From: Macrotrachela quadricornifera
Lineage: Eukaryota; Rotifera; Eurotatoria; Philodinida; Philodinidae
DNA: 64,000 nucleotides
Assembly: GCA_022393335.1 (NCBI GenBank)
Contig: JAJEKB010020985.1
Location: 124,001 to 188,000 of the forward strand
Direction of reading: 5' to 3'
Shown: positions 12,417 to 24,579 of the stretch, piece by piece
Position numbering within the stretch: position 1 is the stretch's first letter
Layout of the letters: every line of letters begins with the position of its first letter
Translations under genes and position numbers: made by a program
Notes under the pieces: generated by a model
The model's input: the letters and a program-made list of their open reading frames with translations, nothing else
Databases searched by the model: none
Told to the model about the DNA's origin: nothing

Positions 12417-13165
12417 ATCTAAAATAAATATTAACTTTTTCTTTACCTATTTGTTTTGCTTCAATGATTTTATATACCTTACGAATATAAGGAAACGTTT
12501 GTTTTATTTTTGTATTTGTATTACTAATCAATATAATACAAAAATATCCCACTTTCCCACCTATTGTATTAATATCTTTGATCAATAAAAGAAGAAAAAA
12601 AAAACATTCTCAATTGTAAGTCATTTGTCTTAAATATAGAAACCAATAAGAAAAAGGATAAATAATAAAGAATATTTTATAAATTTTGAACTTTGATAAA
12701 AAAAATGAATAGGTAACAGCAGAGTATGGGACTTGCTCTAGGTTTAACTATGTTTATATAATAAATGATTAAATCAATAGGAAGTCTTAATCATGATAAT
12801 TACATATTCTTTTATATGAAATGTATTATCTCTTATAGTAATCATTTTCTTGTTTATATATAAACTAATTTTTATTTGTATTTAGAATTTATGAAATACT
12901 TTTTAAGTATTAAGTGTCAAAGTAATAACGAATGGTTGAATAATTATAATAAATGAATGATTTTGTTAGATTGATATAACAAAAAAATTTGAAACTTTTC
13001 CCTGAAATAACTTTCTATTAATTGAATATAATATGTTAAATTTTATCCTTCGTTTATATATTTCAAATGCATAGATGAATTATTATATATATATATACGT
13101 TTGATCTATATATTATTTTATTGATGAAAAAAAAAAGAAAGAAAGAAAGAATACTACATATATAT
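12417..13165. other. Intergenic region between hydrolase and SK channel genes
   Basis: AT-rich, with a TA-rich stretch near 13084-13098. A short open frame on the minus strand (12385-12585) overlaps the hydrolase start and shows no domain. No other feature seen. Confidence 0.4.
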
Positions 13166-15072
13166 TTATCTTGTTTGAATTCTATCTAATAATAAATTAA
13201 TTTTATCTTGTAAAGTAGTCATTCCTTGATTTATTTCAATAAGTTTATCTTCCATTTTATCAACTTTTTGTTCCATTAAACTAACTTTTTGTGTTGTTTC
13301 ATCTATTGACATACTTGTACTACGTTGTACATTATATAATTCAAGTAATGTAACACAATTATCTGTTAATTTACGTTGTTGTTGTTTTATTTTTCTAACA
13401 TAATGTATTGATGTTAATAATTTTCGTTGAGCTTGAATATATTGAATAAACATATGTTTACCTTTTCGTTTTAAATACCAAACTTGCCAACCGTATTTAA
13501 CAATATTTGCTGATTGATTTCTATGAGCTTTAGCTAATTCAATATTTGCAACAAAATTATGTACATATTTTTCTGATCTTGTTAATTCAAGTTTTTGTGA
13601 TATAACAGCAACAAGTAAAGCAGTTGCAAATACACCTATTATACCTGTTATAGCAGCAATACCTTAATAAAGAGAAAAAAATATATAATAATGCACACAA
13701 AATAAAACTAGATTATTTTCAAAATATTAATAAGAAATATATAAATAATTAATATTCTTCGAATAAAAAATGAATTTCTATATTTTACCTCGTCCACAAT
13801 ATGTCGATGGTACAATATCTCCATAACCTAGAGAATAAAAAAAAACTATCGATAATCAAAAAAAAAAAAAAAAAACTAAATATTAATTACCAATTGTTGT
13901 GAATGAAATAACAAATAACCATGTTGAATCAACCATTGACATGTGTCCAGTTTTTTCATTATAATCACATGCATGCATAGCCCAACTTGCAATAAAAAAT
14001 GCACTAATACAAAATGTTGTTAAACATAATGCTGGTTGTTGTTGAATATAAGCTTTAATAACAAAAGGAAAAGTAAATGAAACTCGATTAAGATAGCCAA
14101 GTGATTGTGATGATGCATCACGAACCAAATAAGAACGAAGAATTATCAAACGACAAACGAGATATAATCGAAAAAACACTATTAAAAAACAAATTAAAAA
14201 TATTTTATATTAAAAATACATTTACTTGGTAAACTAAGTATAACATCAATTGGTACATAAGATTGTGCTAGATCAGTTGCATTAGTTATTGGTAAAATTG
14301 TTGTTGATATTGTAGTAGTATTTAATGTTATTATATTTTGATTAGATCGATATAGATTAATAAAATTAAGATTATGTTCAACTTTTTTAACATATTGTGA
14401 ACTCCATTCAACAAGAAAATGACCTGGAATTGGATGTACCATACAAATAAATGCTTCTAATATAATTAAAAAGATTTTTTTTCGTGTTAATGCAATACGC
14501 CAATCATCAACTGAATTATCAACACAATAAAGACTTAAATCAATACGATGATAATAAAAAACAAGACCAACAAGTATTATTGTTGAAAATGTTATTGTTG
14601 CTTTTAAAAATAAACTAAATGTTGTATCTTTATGATCAATACGATTAAATGTTAATTCATTTTCAATTACCATAAATATAATACCTAATATACCAAGAAA
14701 ACACATTAAATCACCAATAAATCGACTAAAAAAAATAAATTAAAATAAAAATCATATAATTATTTGTTTTATTTCTAACCGTTTAATATGTAAATTTTTT
14801 CGTTTTCCTAAACGATATCCAACATTAGCCATTAAAGTTTTTTTAACAACTCGTCGTTGTCGTGTTGGCATTCGACGAAGTTCATATTCATTTATTGTTA
14901 AACTATTTTGACTTTTTAATTGATTTGTAGTAGATGATGATATTGGTGGTGATGGTGGAATATTAATATTAGTTAATGGTATTTGTGTTTGATTACGAGT
15001 TTCCATATATTTAATAACAGGTGTAGTGTTAGATGTTAATGGTAAACGTGGATTGTCAGTAGTTGAAGCCAT
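13166..15072 (-). CDS. Small-conductance Ca2+-activated K+ channel (SK/KCNN family)
   Basis: Five exons: 15072-14780, 14725-14226, 14178-13891, 13827-13789, 13662-13166; 538 aa, phases consistent. A Ser/Thr/Pro-rich cytoplasmic N-terminus precedes S1-S4, including a PMFFRLYLVCRLIILRS helix close to SK S4. The selectivity filter TIGYGD (359-364) is split: exon 3 ends inside the filter Gly and a 39-nt microexon carries YGDIVPSTYCGR. S6 is followed by QKLELTRSEKYVHNF and the calmodulin-binding region (QRKLLTSIHYVRKIKQQQRK), then a C-terminal coiled coil (about 490-535). These are all hallmarks of SK channels, which open when Ca2+/calmodulin bound to the tail senses cytosolic Ca2+. The channel is full-length, with every filter residue intact. 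Confidence 0.93.
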
Positions 15073-18000
15073 CGAAAATAGTATATATTATTCGTATTGT
15101 ATCGACTAATTAAAAATTCAATGATAACGACATTGGCACACTTGTCTTATACTCTCTCGAGAGAGAGAAGGGTTCTATTTTTTTTATTATTCGACGAGAA
15201 AATAAATTATATAGAACGTTCTAAAAGAATGAAGAAAAAAGAAAAAAAGTTATGAGATCACATTTGCTATGATGAATGTTTGATTAAAATTAAATGAAAA
15301 GAAATATTATCATGATATATTAAAAATGATGAAAAGAAAAAGAGAAAAAGAAAAAACAAGTATATAAATAATTATTTTTTCTAGTTCTAGTTTTTTTTTT
15401 TTTGTTTAAACTCATTTGTCTAAAGACGACATTAAACCTTCTTTTTTTTTCTAGCTCGACTCATCAATAACACAACATAAAATGGAAATGAATGTGTAGG
15501 TTGAGGCAATAGGGAAAAAAAAACGATAATCAGAACAGTTGTATTTATTATATACACAGTCAGTTACTACTAGCTTTTTCATTATCATATATTGTTACTT
15601 CTCTATATTCCTAAATACAAGAATTGTGTTTTTTACGCACGCAAATAATAACTACTAATAATAATTTGTCTTCGTTATTATGGCTGCATTTTACTTACTT
15701 CTTTTCATCTCAAAAATTATTTTTCTCATTCATCCATCTGTCAGTGTAAAAATATAGTTTCATATCGATATTAGTCTTTGACAAAGGTGTTTTTTCCTCA
15801 ATGAAGTTGTTATTCTAGAAGACTCTTTTGAGCGTATAAGAAGCACACATATACAAGGACGAATAAACATAAACTTACAAGAAAAGGAGATGAAATGGAA
15901 AATTAAAACTTAATAGAATGGTTCGGACTATTCTTATTCCATCATTTACTTACATCAATGTCGGTAAAAGAAAAAAAAAAAACGAAGAAAAAAAAAAAGG
16001 ATAATACTACTAACTGTTTACCTGCTATAAAAAGTACCTAATTATGAGAATTGCTAAGATATTACAACTATTTTTTTGTATTCTTAATTAAATTCTACGA
16101 TGTTTACTATGGTTAATAATTAGAAAAAAAAAATAATGAAAATAATAAAAAGAAAAACGAGTGGAAAGTTTTATTTTAGATTGTAAAAATAATACCGAAC
16201 AAAAGTTTTCTTAATAAAAGAAATTGTATATCTATGGAAATGTTTGTTCTAAAAAAAAAAAAGATCATGTAAATAAATTTCTTTTCCGAATGTTTTTAAT
16301 AGAATAAATATAATCTTAATTGAAATTTTTCGAAGAATATTTTAGTTAATCTATATATATATAATTGTACAGAAAATAATAAAAATTATATAAATAGTTA
16401 AGTGTAACAAGAGAAAAACATATGTAAGTTTAAAGAGGAAATTGATTTCTTGTCAATAACAAAACTATTTTTAAATAAAGGAAATCAAATAGATTACTCG
16501 ATTTATTTTCCTCTCTGTTTTTTGATCCGAATAATTGATTTTTAGTTTCGTACATGCAAATAACTTCCTATTTATTATATTTCTATATTTTTTTAACTTT
16601 TATTATAATTATTATGATGATAAACTTGATAATCGTTACAAATAAATATGAAAGAAGAACGAAGAATTTTTTTGTTTCAATAAATATTATTATTGAAGGA
16701 TGAAATATAACGTATATATGATATATTAAAAAATAAAAAAACATTTTTTTTTTATCATTAATTGAATAAATGTAAATGTTCTGAGGACAAAATTTCAATG
16801 CAGAGAATTGTGATAGTGTTTGTTATTGTTATTTGTTGTTAAGAGTGATCGTTGACATAAACAATTCGATGGCATTTAAAAAGTTTCAGCTGATGACTAT
16901 TCATGAAATGTATAAATTTACTGCTTCATGTCACGCGTAGTTTGTTTGTTACTAATGATGAAGAATAGGTTGAATAAGAAAAAAAAAATTTTTTTTCTTT
17001 TTCCATTTTTCGATTGAAAGAACGAAATAAAAGTTTTTTTTCTTTTTTAATTCAAACATAGGATGTCAAATAGAAAGACATTCTGGTCTAGATTAAAATT
17101 TTATACATTTTCGATAAAGTGAGTTTTTATTACATTTGAATTAAGATTGTATTATTTTATTCTTTCATTATTCGTGAGTACTTATTAAATATGGATATGT
17201 TAAATTGAATTATGGTGTATTGTAAGTCAAATGTACAGTATCTGTTAAAATTATTCAACCAATAGACAAAATCGTTTTGTCTTTTTTTTATATATCAATA
17301 ACTATATAAGCTCGAATAGTTTGCTTTTCGTCATACCATAGCTCATAATATTTCTTATCTAAAAAGAAAATGTCAAGTTAATCTTTCGATGTATAGCCAA
17401 TAGATTAAGAATTCATTCTTTCAAAATCATTCAACTGTTCGTTCTATGACGAAATTCTCTTCATGAAATATCATTCAAGAGAGTAAATTGTAATTTATAT
17501 AATGAGTATTTTCTAAGTCTGAATGAAAAAATTATCTGGAATGGGGAAGCAAAAAAACAATGTTTTTCGTTGATATTAAATTCATGTCATCGATTTATAG
17601 AGCATTGGATACAGTGCAATAAACTGTATTAGATATTGAATTGTAGAGTCATTTTTCTCTATAAGACGGTTAAGGCCCCCCCCCCCCGGGTCAAAAATCT
17701 ATTTTTTTTCCAGAGCACTCAATCTTAGTGAAATTTTTACTGAATATGTATCTGACTTTGGATAGTCTTCAGTAAAAAATTGAGTTCATAATATTGAATT
17801 TTACGAGAGTTATCTTGATATTAAGGGTCAAAAAATAGGTGTTCGTATTTCAAAGATTTTTTTCGCAATTTTAATGATATAGACCTCGGGATAGCGTCAA
17901 AATGTACACAACACTTGTCGCTAAAGCTTAACAAAGCCGGTTTTTTAAAAAGGTTTATGAAAAAAAATCGTGTTTAACTGTTTAGAAAACTCGATTTTTT

Positions 18001-19006
18001 TGTAAACAACTAAATCGAAAACGAAAATTCCGGCTTTGTTAAGCTGTAGTGCTGAGCTTTAGCTTCATTTTAAAACCTTCCCGAGCTTTCTAGCATTCAA
18101 AATGGCAGAGAAATCTTTGAAATACTGACAGATAAAACATAAAAAAACACTTTCGAGAAAAACGCAAAACAAATTTTGACTTTAAGCATTTTTCTGTGTT
18201 AGGCGTTTCGGAAAAATGGTTATAAAACCCTCAAAAACCATCAGAAAACCAATAAATCATAGTGCATTCGAAAGTACAGGCTACGGGCTATCTAACTATG
18301 TATAAATCTCAAAATCGATATTTTTGACGAAAATTATTTTTTTTGACCCGGGGGGGGGGTGGACCTTAAACTGATATCTAAATAGACTGTATACCAAAAC
18401 TTCGTTTGAGTATATTGTGTTTTCAAATACAATAGGGGATTGTATTTCACAATATTTCTATAAGATTGCCACGAGTTCCATAACAGACAACAGAATTTAA
18501 AATTTAAAAGAGTAATGTGTTCAATTTTAGTTCTATACATCTTTATTTGATGAAATATAATTCTCTGTTTTTATTGATAAATATGATATGCTTGCTATTG
18601 AAATGAAACAAAGTCTTGTAATATTGTAGTGTACAGTTTATTTAGATTTCAATTTAATAATTTTATAGAGAAAAAATTATTCAATAGATCAATATCTGCG
18701 TTCTATTTAAGGCTATTTTTGTTGCCTTATGCAACACAAATTTTACATTGTATCTCAAAAGATACTATCTTTTGTATGTACATTATAAATTACAATATAC
18801 TCTCTCTAATGATGCTTGATGAAGTTAATTTCATCATAGAATAAATGGTTGAATAATTTTGAAAGAATGAAAAGTATCATGTTGAAATTTAGTATTTTTA
18901 ATAACTTGACTATATATTCGAAGGATTAATCTGAAGTTTCTTTTACAGATATTTATATAAATTTTAAAAAAAACTAGTATTTAAAATGTTTTTTCATTTT
19001 CTATAG
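15073..19006. other. Gene-poor region with one fold-back element
   Basis: Nearly 4 kb with many A/T homopolymers and a GAGAGA stretch near 15158. Open frames at 16583-16798, 18334-18540 and 18629-18844 are low-complexity or lie over the fold-back element and show no domain. The element at 17670-18369 is the only structured feature. The 3' end of this region presumably holds the anoctamin promoter. Confidence 0.45.
17670..18369. mobile_element. 0.7-kb fold-back/MITE element with poly(C)/poly(G) ends and TTAA borders
   Basis: The left end is TTAAGG followed by a C run, then GGGTCAAAAA. The right end is the mirror: TTTTTGACCC, a G run, then ACCTTAA. The inversion continues inward: TATTTCAAAGATTT and CTCGGGA recur inverted, and AGCTTAACAAAGCCGG (17925-17940) is matched by its complement at 18030-18045. 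The whole element can therefore fold into one hairpin with a short loop. TTAA at both borders is the target duplication of piggyBac-type elements, but the superfamily is not certain. No open frame. Confidence 0.72.
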
Positions 19007-22000
19007 ATGTCAGTTAATCCTTTTCGAAATATGAATGGAAACTCTGCTTCCATAAATAGACGTGAACGACGAATGTCTATTTTAACTTCGTCAAATCCTG
19101 TTACTGATTCTTTACCAGTTGATTGTATTCTTGTATATAATCGTAGTGATGAAAAAGATAATATTGATAATAGATACGATAATAATGATAGATTATCTAT
19201 GGGACCATCTGAACGAAGAAAAAGATTTGAAGATTATCTTATTAATAAACAACGTCTTATTCTTCAGCATGTTGTATGTATAAATAAAATATATTAAATA
19301 ATGTAATTTGTCAAATATTTATGAATAGGAATCACCTTCAAATCGAATTGGATATATTAAAGTTCATACACCATTTGAAATTCTTTTATTAACTGCTGAA
19401 AATATGCGAATGAGATTACCAATTGAAGTAAAAACAACAACATAAAATAAATATTCATTTATTTGTAATATTTTTATTTTTATAGAGAATAGACGAAATT
19501 GAAGATAGTACCGTAAAAGCTGTTAAATCATGTTGGCATCATTTTACAGAACGATGTAAAAAACCATTTCGTCTACATTCATTATTAGCAGACGATGAAA
19601 TTGATTATTATACAGCAATATATTCATCAAATATCGATAAATTTAAAGGTTTATTTGATACATTACATGGTTCAAGAGAATCATATTTTACACCAAGTGA
19701 ACGAAGTTTATTAACACATGAATTATTAACAAGAGCTCATTTTGATGATGATCTTGATGATAATCAACAAATGCCAGTAGCTAGACGATCAGGTAATTGA
19801 AATTGAAAAAAAAATTCATATCTAATTTATTTTATTTATTATTTTAGTTATGAATACAGTTATGGGATTACGAAATGGTTCTAGACGACCTGGTATGATT
19901 TTGAATTTTCATTCTTATTTTATATAAATCCTCTAATTAACTATTTATTTGATTTAATATAAATAGAAAAGATTTTGTCTATTGTATATAATATTTTAGG
20001 AATTGATCGATTAGTAACAAAAAAAGCATATGAAAATTATTTTCCTTTACATGAAGTAAAATTTTCGATAATTTTTTCTTTTTTCGTTATATATTTTAAT
20101 AATATTAAAGCCTTTACGAGATGATCTAACAAATATTAATGATGAAGATTTAAATGATCGAGAAGTATGTTTTAATTAATTTTAATTAAAAATTTTAATT
20201 TAAATTTTAGAAATTACAAAAATATTGGGCAACAATGCGTCAATGTTTAAAATTTCAACCATTTTCATTAATTCGTTCATATATGGGAGAAAAAGTAGCA
20301 TTTTATTTTGCATTATCTGGTTTTTATAATCAAATGCTTATACCAGCTGCATTTGTTGGATTAATTATATTTATTTATGGTGCAGCGAGTGTTTATACTG
20401 ATCAACCAACGTATAAATTTATTGAATATCAATAAAAAAAATTTGATATTAATTTTAGATCTGATATTTGTGGAGATTATGGACAAAAGACATATATGTG
20501 TCCAACATGTGATAAAACATGTCCATTTTGGGTATTAAGTGATAGTTGTGTTTATTCAAAAGTATTTTAGAAAAAAAAAATTTCTTTAGATAATAAATTT
20601 TTTGTATTATTTTAGGTTTCATATGTATTTGATAATGTCGGAACAGTTGTTTTTGGTATATTTATGTCTTTATGGGCAAGGTATAAAAAATAAAAATTTT
20701 CTATAAATAATTTCTTTTTCATATATTTATTAAAAATAAGATGGTTTATTGAATTTTGGAAACGTCGTCAAGCAGTTTTACAATATGATTGGGTATATAA
20801 TTGATTTATTAGAAATAAAAATATAATTTTCAAATTATTAATAAGGATTCAATTGATTTTGAAGCACATCATGAACCTATACGACCAGCTTTTGAAAATA
20901 AAGCAAAGAGATATGGTGTAAAACGTACCAATCCTGTTACTGGGGTTTCATTTTTTTTTGTATATCTTAATTAAAATATATAGATTTATTTAGATAAGAG
21001 AACCATTTATACCTACTCAAAAACGTGTTCCATTTTTCTTAATAGCTACTGCGGTTGTTTTAATAACAGTAATTTAAAATTTAATAATATTTTTTTGCAA
21101 AAATTTTATTTAAATAATTATTTAGATAGCAATTGTATGTGCAACTTTATTTGCTACAATTGTTTATCGTGTTCAAATGGATTATATATTAAAACAGACA
21201 ACAGTAAAAGCATATTCATCAATTATAATAACAATAACTAGTGCTATTATGAATCTTATTTGTTCAATTGTATTATCGCTATTATATTATTGGCTTGCAA
21301 GAAAATTAACTGATCTTGGTAAGAAAAATGATCAGACATAAAGTATATGTGCTAAAAATTTCATTCAGATCGAACTAAGTTAGAGAAAAGTTACATATGA
21401 CACAAATGCGCACTATGTCTAAAAATCTGATTTTGAGAAATATTGAAAGATCGTTTTCTAATGATTCCACGACTAGTCTAACATGATGATCATGTATTCT
21501 AAAGAACAATTTTTGAAATTAGTGGCTTTTCGTAAGGTAGGAATAAAAAATTCTCGGCTAATTGGTCCTGTTTGGCGGCTCACAGTTTTCCTCGTTCTTT
21601 TTTCAATGAGAGTGTGGTAACGGTTATGTTAAGAGTATTTTTCATATGTATTCGTTCTATTCTTTTGTTTATATGTCTATCTCTTTCTTTCTGCTAAATA
21701 TTTTCCTACTGTTTTCTCTTAGTTTCTTCCTTCTTTTCTCAAAAGATGCCTCTGATGATAGGGTTTTTATTTTTTAAAAAAGCAGAAAACGATGCATAGC
21801 TCAGTTTGTTGGGTATTCGACTTTTATAGTTATCATTACTTGAAAATCTATTAGAAAAAAAAAACTAAAGAAAGAGATACTGTTTTGAAATCAGACTCAG
21901 GGTTGTCCATCTCCGATACCCAAATGACAATATCTAGTCTATCTCTAGAGCACAGAAACAAAAAATTTTAAAAGAAGGACTATCTTTGTTTATTTATTAG

Positions 22001-23867
22001 AACTTCATAAATATCAATCACAATATGATGATTCATTAACAATAAAAATTTATCTTTTTCAATTTGTTAATTTTTATTCATCATTATTTTATATTGCTTT
22101 TTTTAAAGGACGGTAAGAAAAATAAAATTATATATAAAATTTTATTTTAAATATTTAATTTACAGATTTGTTGAATATCCATCAACATATGGTTCGTCAA
22201 GTACCAAAGATTTTACCGAACAAGTTAATATATTTTTTCCTTTTATTAAATTAAAATAAAAGAAAATCTTTATTATTTAGTGCGATCCAGCTGGTTGTTT
22301 TGTTGAACTTGCTATTCAATTTATAATCAGTACGAATATAAAAAAAAAATAAATAAATAAAAATATGAAAATTTTCTATATAGTTATGACTGGTAAACAA
22401 ATTGTAAATAATCTATTAGAATTTTTATATGCAATGGGTGGTACATGTAAACGTTCATGTTTAAAACGTGGTAAACAACATAAAGAAGAACAATGGGAAA
22501 AAGATAATGATTTATATGATTTTACTTCTGATACATTAATTGATGAATATCTTGAATTAGGTAAGAAATTATTTTAATGATTTAAAAATTAAATATTAAT
22601 TAGAATATTTTATTTAATTAGTTATTCAATTTGGTTTTGTTACTTTATTTGTTGTTGCATTTCCGTAAGTTATATTTATTATTTTTTTTTTTTTTATTCT
22701 ATAAATTTGAATTTTATTTAGATTAGCACCATTATTTGCATTAATTAATAATTTAATTGAATTACGTTTAGATGCATGGAAATTTTTATCTAAATATAAA
22801 CGACCTATACCATTTAAAGCATCTGATATTGGTATATGGGGTGATATTATATCAGCTGTATCATATATTGCTGTATTAACTAATGTAAAAATTTATTTAA
22901 GATAAATAAAAAATTATTTTTTATTTTTATTTAGGCAATAGTAATTGCATGGACATCTGAATTTATTCCAAAAATGACTTATCGTGTTTTACAATCAACA
23001 GGAACAAGTCTTGATGGTTATGTTAATTGGACACTTACTTATTTTTCTATATCAGATTATAATCTTACAGGTACAATGATATCTGAAGGTTTACCACCTG
23101 GTTTAACATATTGCCGGTAATATAAAGTGATTTTTAATACAGTAAAATCTTCCTAAGTGAACATATTCCGATCTATCCGAGCTGTTTTTGCTAGAAATGA
23201 ATCTCTTGAATACGGATACTTGTTTAAGTTCACTACACTTTTTTTTTATCCAGTTAAAGTTCTTCATATATGTGACCTTTAATTTTATTAGTATGAGATC
23301 ATTATAGTATTACATCTTAATAACCTTTTGAAAGTAGACATTTTGAAACGATCTCTTCGGTTTCCACTATAGAAAGATGATACTATAATTATTTATTAAT
23401 TTAGTTATCGTGATTTTCGTGAAATAAACGCATCTTATTCTCATACCATAACTTATTGGAATGTATTGGCTGCTCGTTTAGCATTTGTCATTGTTTTTGA
23501 ACATATAGTTTTTTTTATTATATACTTAATGCAATGGCTTGTACCAGATGTACCAAAAAATATTCAAAATAAAATTGATCATGAACGATATATTGATCAA
23601 CGTGAACGATGGGCAAGTAAAACAAATCAAGACAATTTTAAAGATGCTCTTATTGCTTCAGAAGCAATATCAAAAATGGTAAAACTTCAAAATAATAATA
23701 AATCACCTGTTCAAGTGGAAAATAAATCTCCTGTTAGGATGAATAATGTATCTCCTATTCGATTTAATAATAAATCTCCTGTTCGTATTAATGATAGATC
23801 TCCTATTGGAAAACTAAATCGACGAATGCATGGCGGAACAAAAATATCACCAGAAGATAGACGATGA
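19007..23867 (+). CDS. Anoctamin (TMEM16 family)
   Basis: Twenty-one exons close in phase to 953 aa: 19007-19273, 19329-19427, 19486-19792, 19848-19892, 20000-20055, 20111-20164, 20211-20410, 20459-20561, 20616-20680, 20741-20792, 20846-20944, 20994-21068, 21126-21318, 22001-22112, 22166-22223, 22281-22329, 22384-22560, 22622-22664, 22722-22884, 22935-23116, 23405-23867. The N-terminal dimerisation domain has KVHTPFEILLLTAE. The Cys-rich CPTCDKTCPFW loop follows TM1. The Ca2+-site helices are intact: GKQIVNNLLEF (TM6), DEYLELVIQFGF (TM7) and [23 protein letters not shown] (TM8). Family members are Ca2+-activated Cl- channels or lipid scramblases; I cannot say which this is. The C-tail has SP[VI]-type repeats. 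The ATG directly abuts a TTTCTATAG acceptor, so an upstream leader exon or trans-splicing is likely. Confidence 0.93.
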
Positions 23868-24579
23868 TTTTTATTTTATTTTTTTGTTATTTTTATTTTA
23901 CTTCCATTTATTGAATAGATCAAATCGTATTTAAATTTATCATAACAATTCTCGACAAAAAAATAAAATAAAATAATTATATTACAAATGTATATTTAAT
24001 ACAGATAAATATTACTTCACTCAATGACAGAAAGGATAATCTAATCGTAAAGTATATTTTTATTGTCATTGACTCAGATACTACATATACCAATAATCAA
24101 TGCATATTGCATCATCATATATACTTGCAAACAAAGAAAAAACAAAACCTTGATTAGATTCGATTATATATGTTGTCTAGATGATTTCAATTTTTTTTTT
24201 GCAATACATTTCATTGTCTAACTGATATATTTTTATTAGTTAATAATGTATATGAAAGTATATTGTGATCAATGTGGATTAATAACATGGAAAGGTAAGA
24301 TTTTGAAAGTGTGAATATTTCGATTTTATTTTTATTCCTCTATTATTCATATATATATATTAATCTATACGAAAGGAATGTTAATATTACATTAATTTAA
24401 TGAATAATGATTAAAAATAATTTTCATAGATGTATAATTATTCGACTAATCGATTAAGTATTCTTTTCAAATTTCGTATTATTATAAAAGCATCGAACCG
24501 TAAAAAATATTTTGAATAATCTATTTATATTATATTAATCACATGAAATATTTTCAATAACTAAGACGAAAAATAAAAT
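23868..24579. other. Intergenic region between anoctamin and the MurB-MurA gene
   Basis: AT-rich, with AATAAA words after the anoctamin stop. A short ATG frame at 24247-24292 (with CDQCG, ending at a GTAAGA donor) looks exon-like, but joining it to the next acceptor (24564) hits a stop at once. At most it is a leader or upstream ORF. Confidence 0.4.

Noticed and set aside
12385..12585. Possible upstream exon of the isochorismatase gene
   Set aside because: The only intron joining it would be about 28 nt, too short, and the frame shows no family match.
24247..24292. Exon-like ATG frame with CDQCG ending at a GTAAGA donor, upstream of the MurB-MurA gene
   Set aside because: Splicing to the acceptor before the gene's ATG meets a stop at once, so it cannot extend the protein. 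At best it is an upstream ORF or leader.
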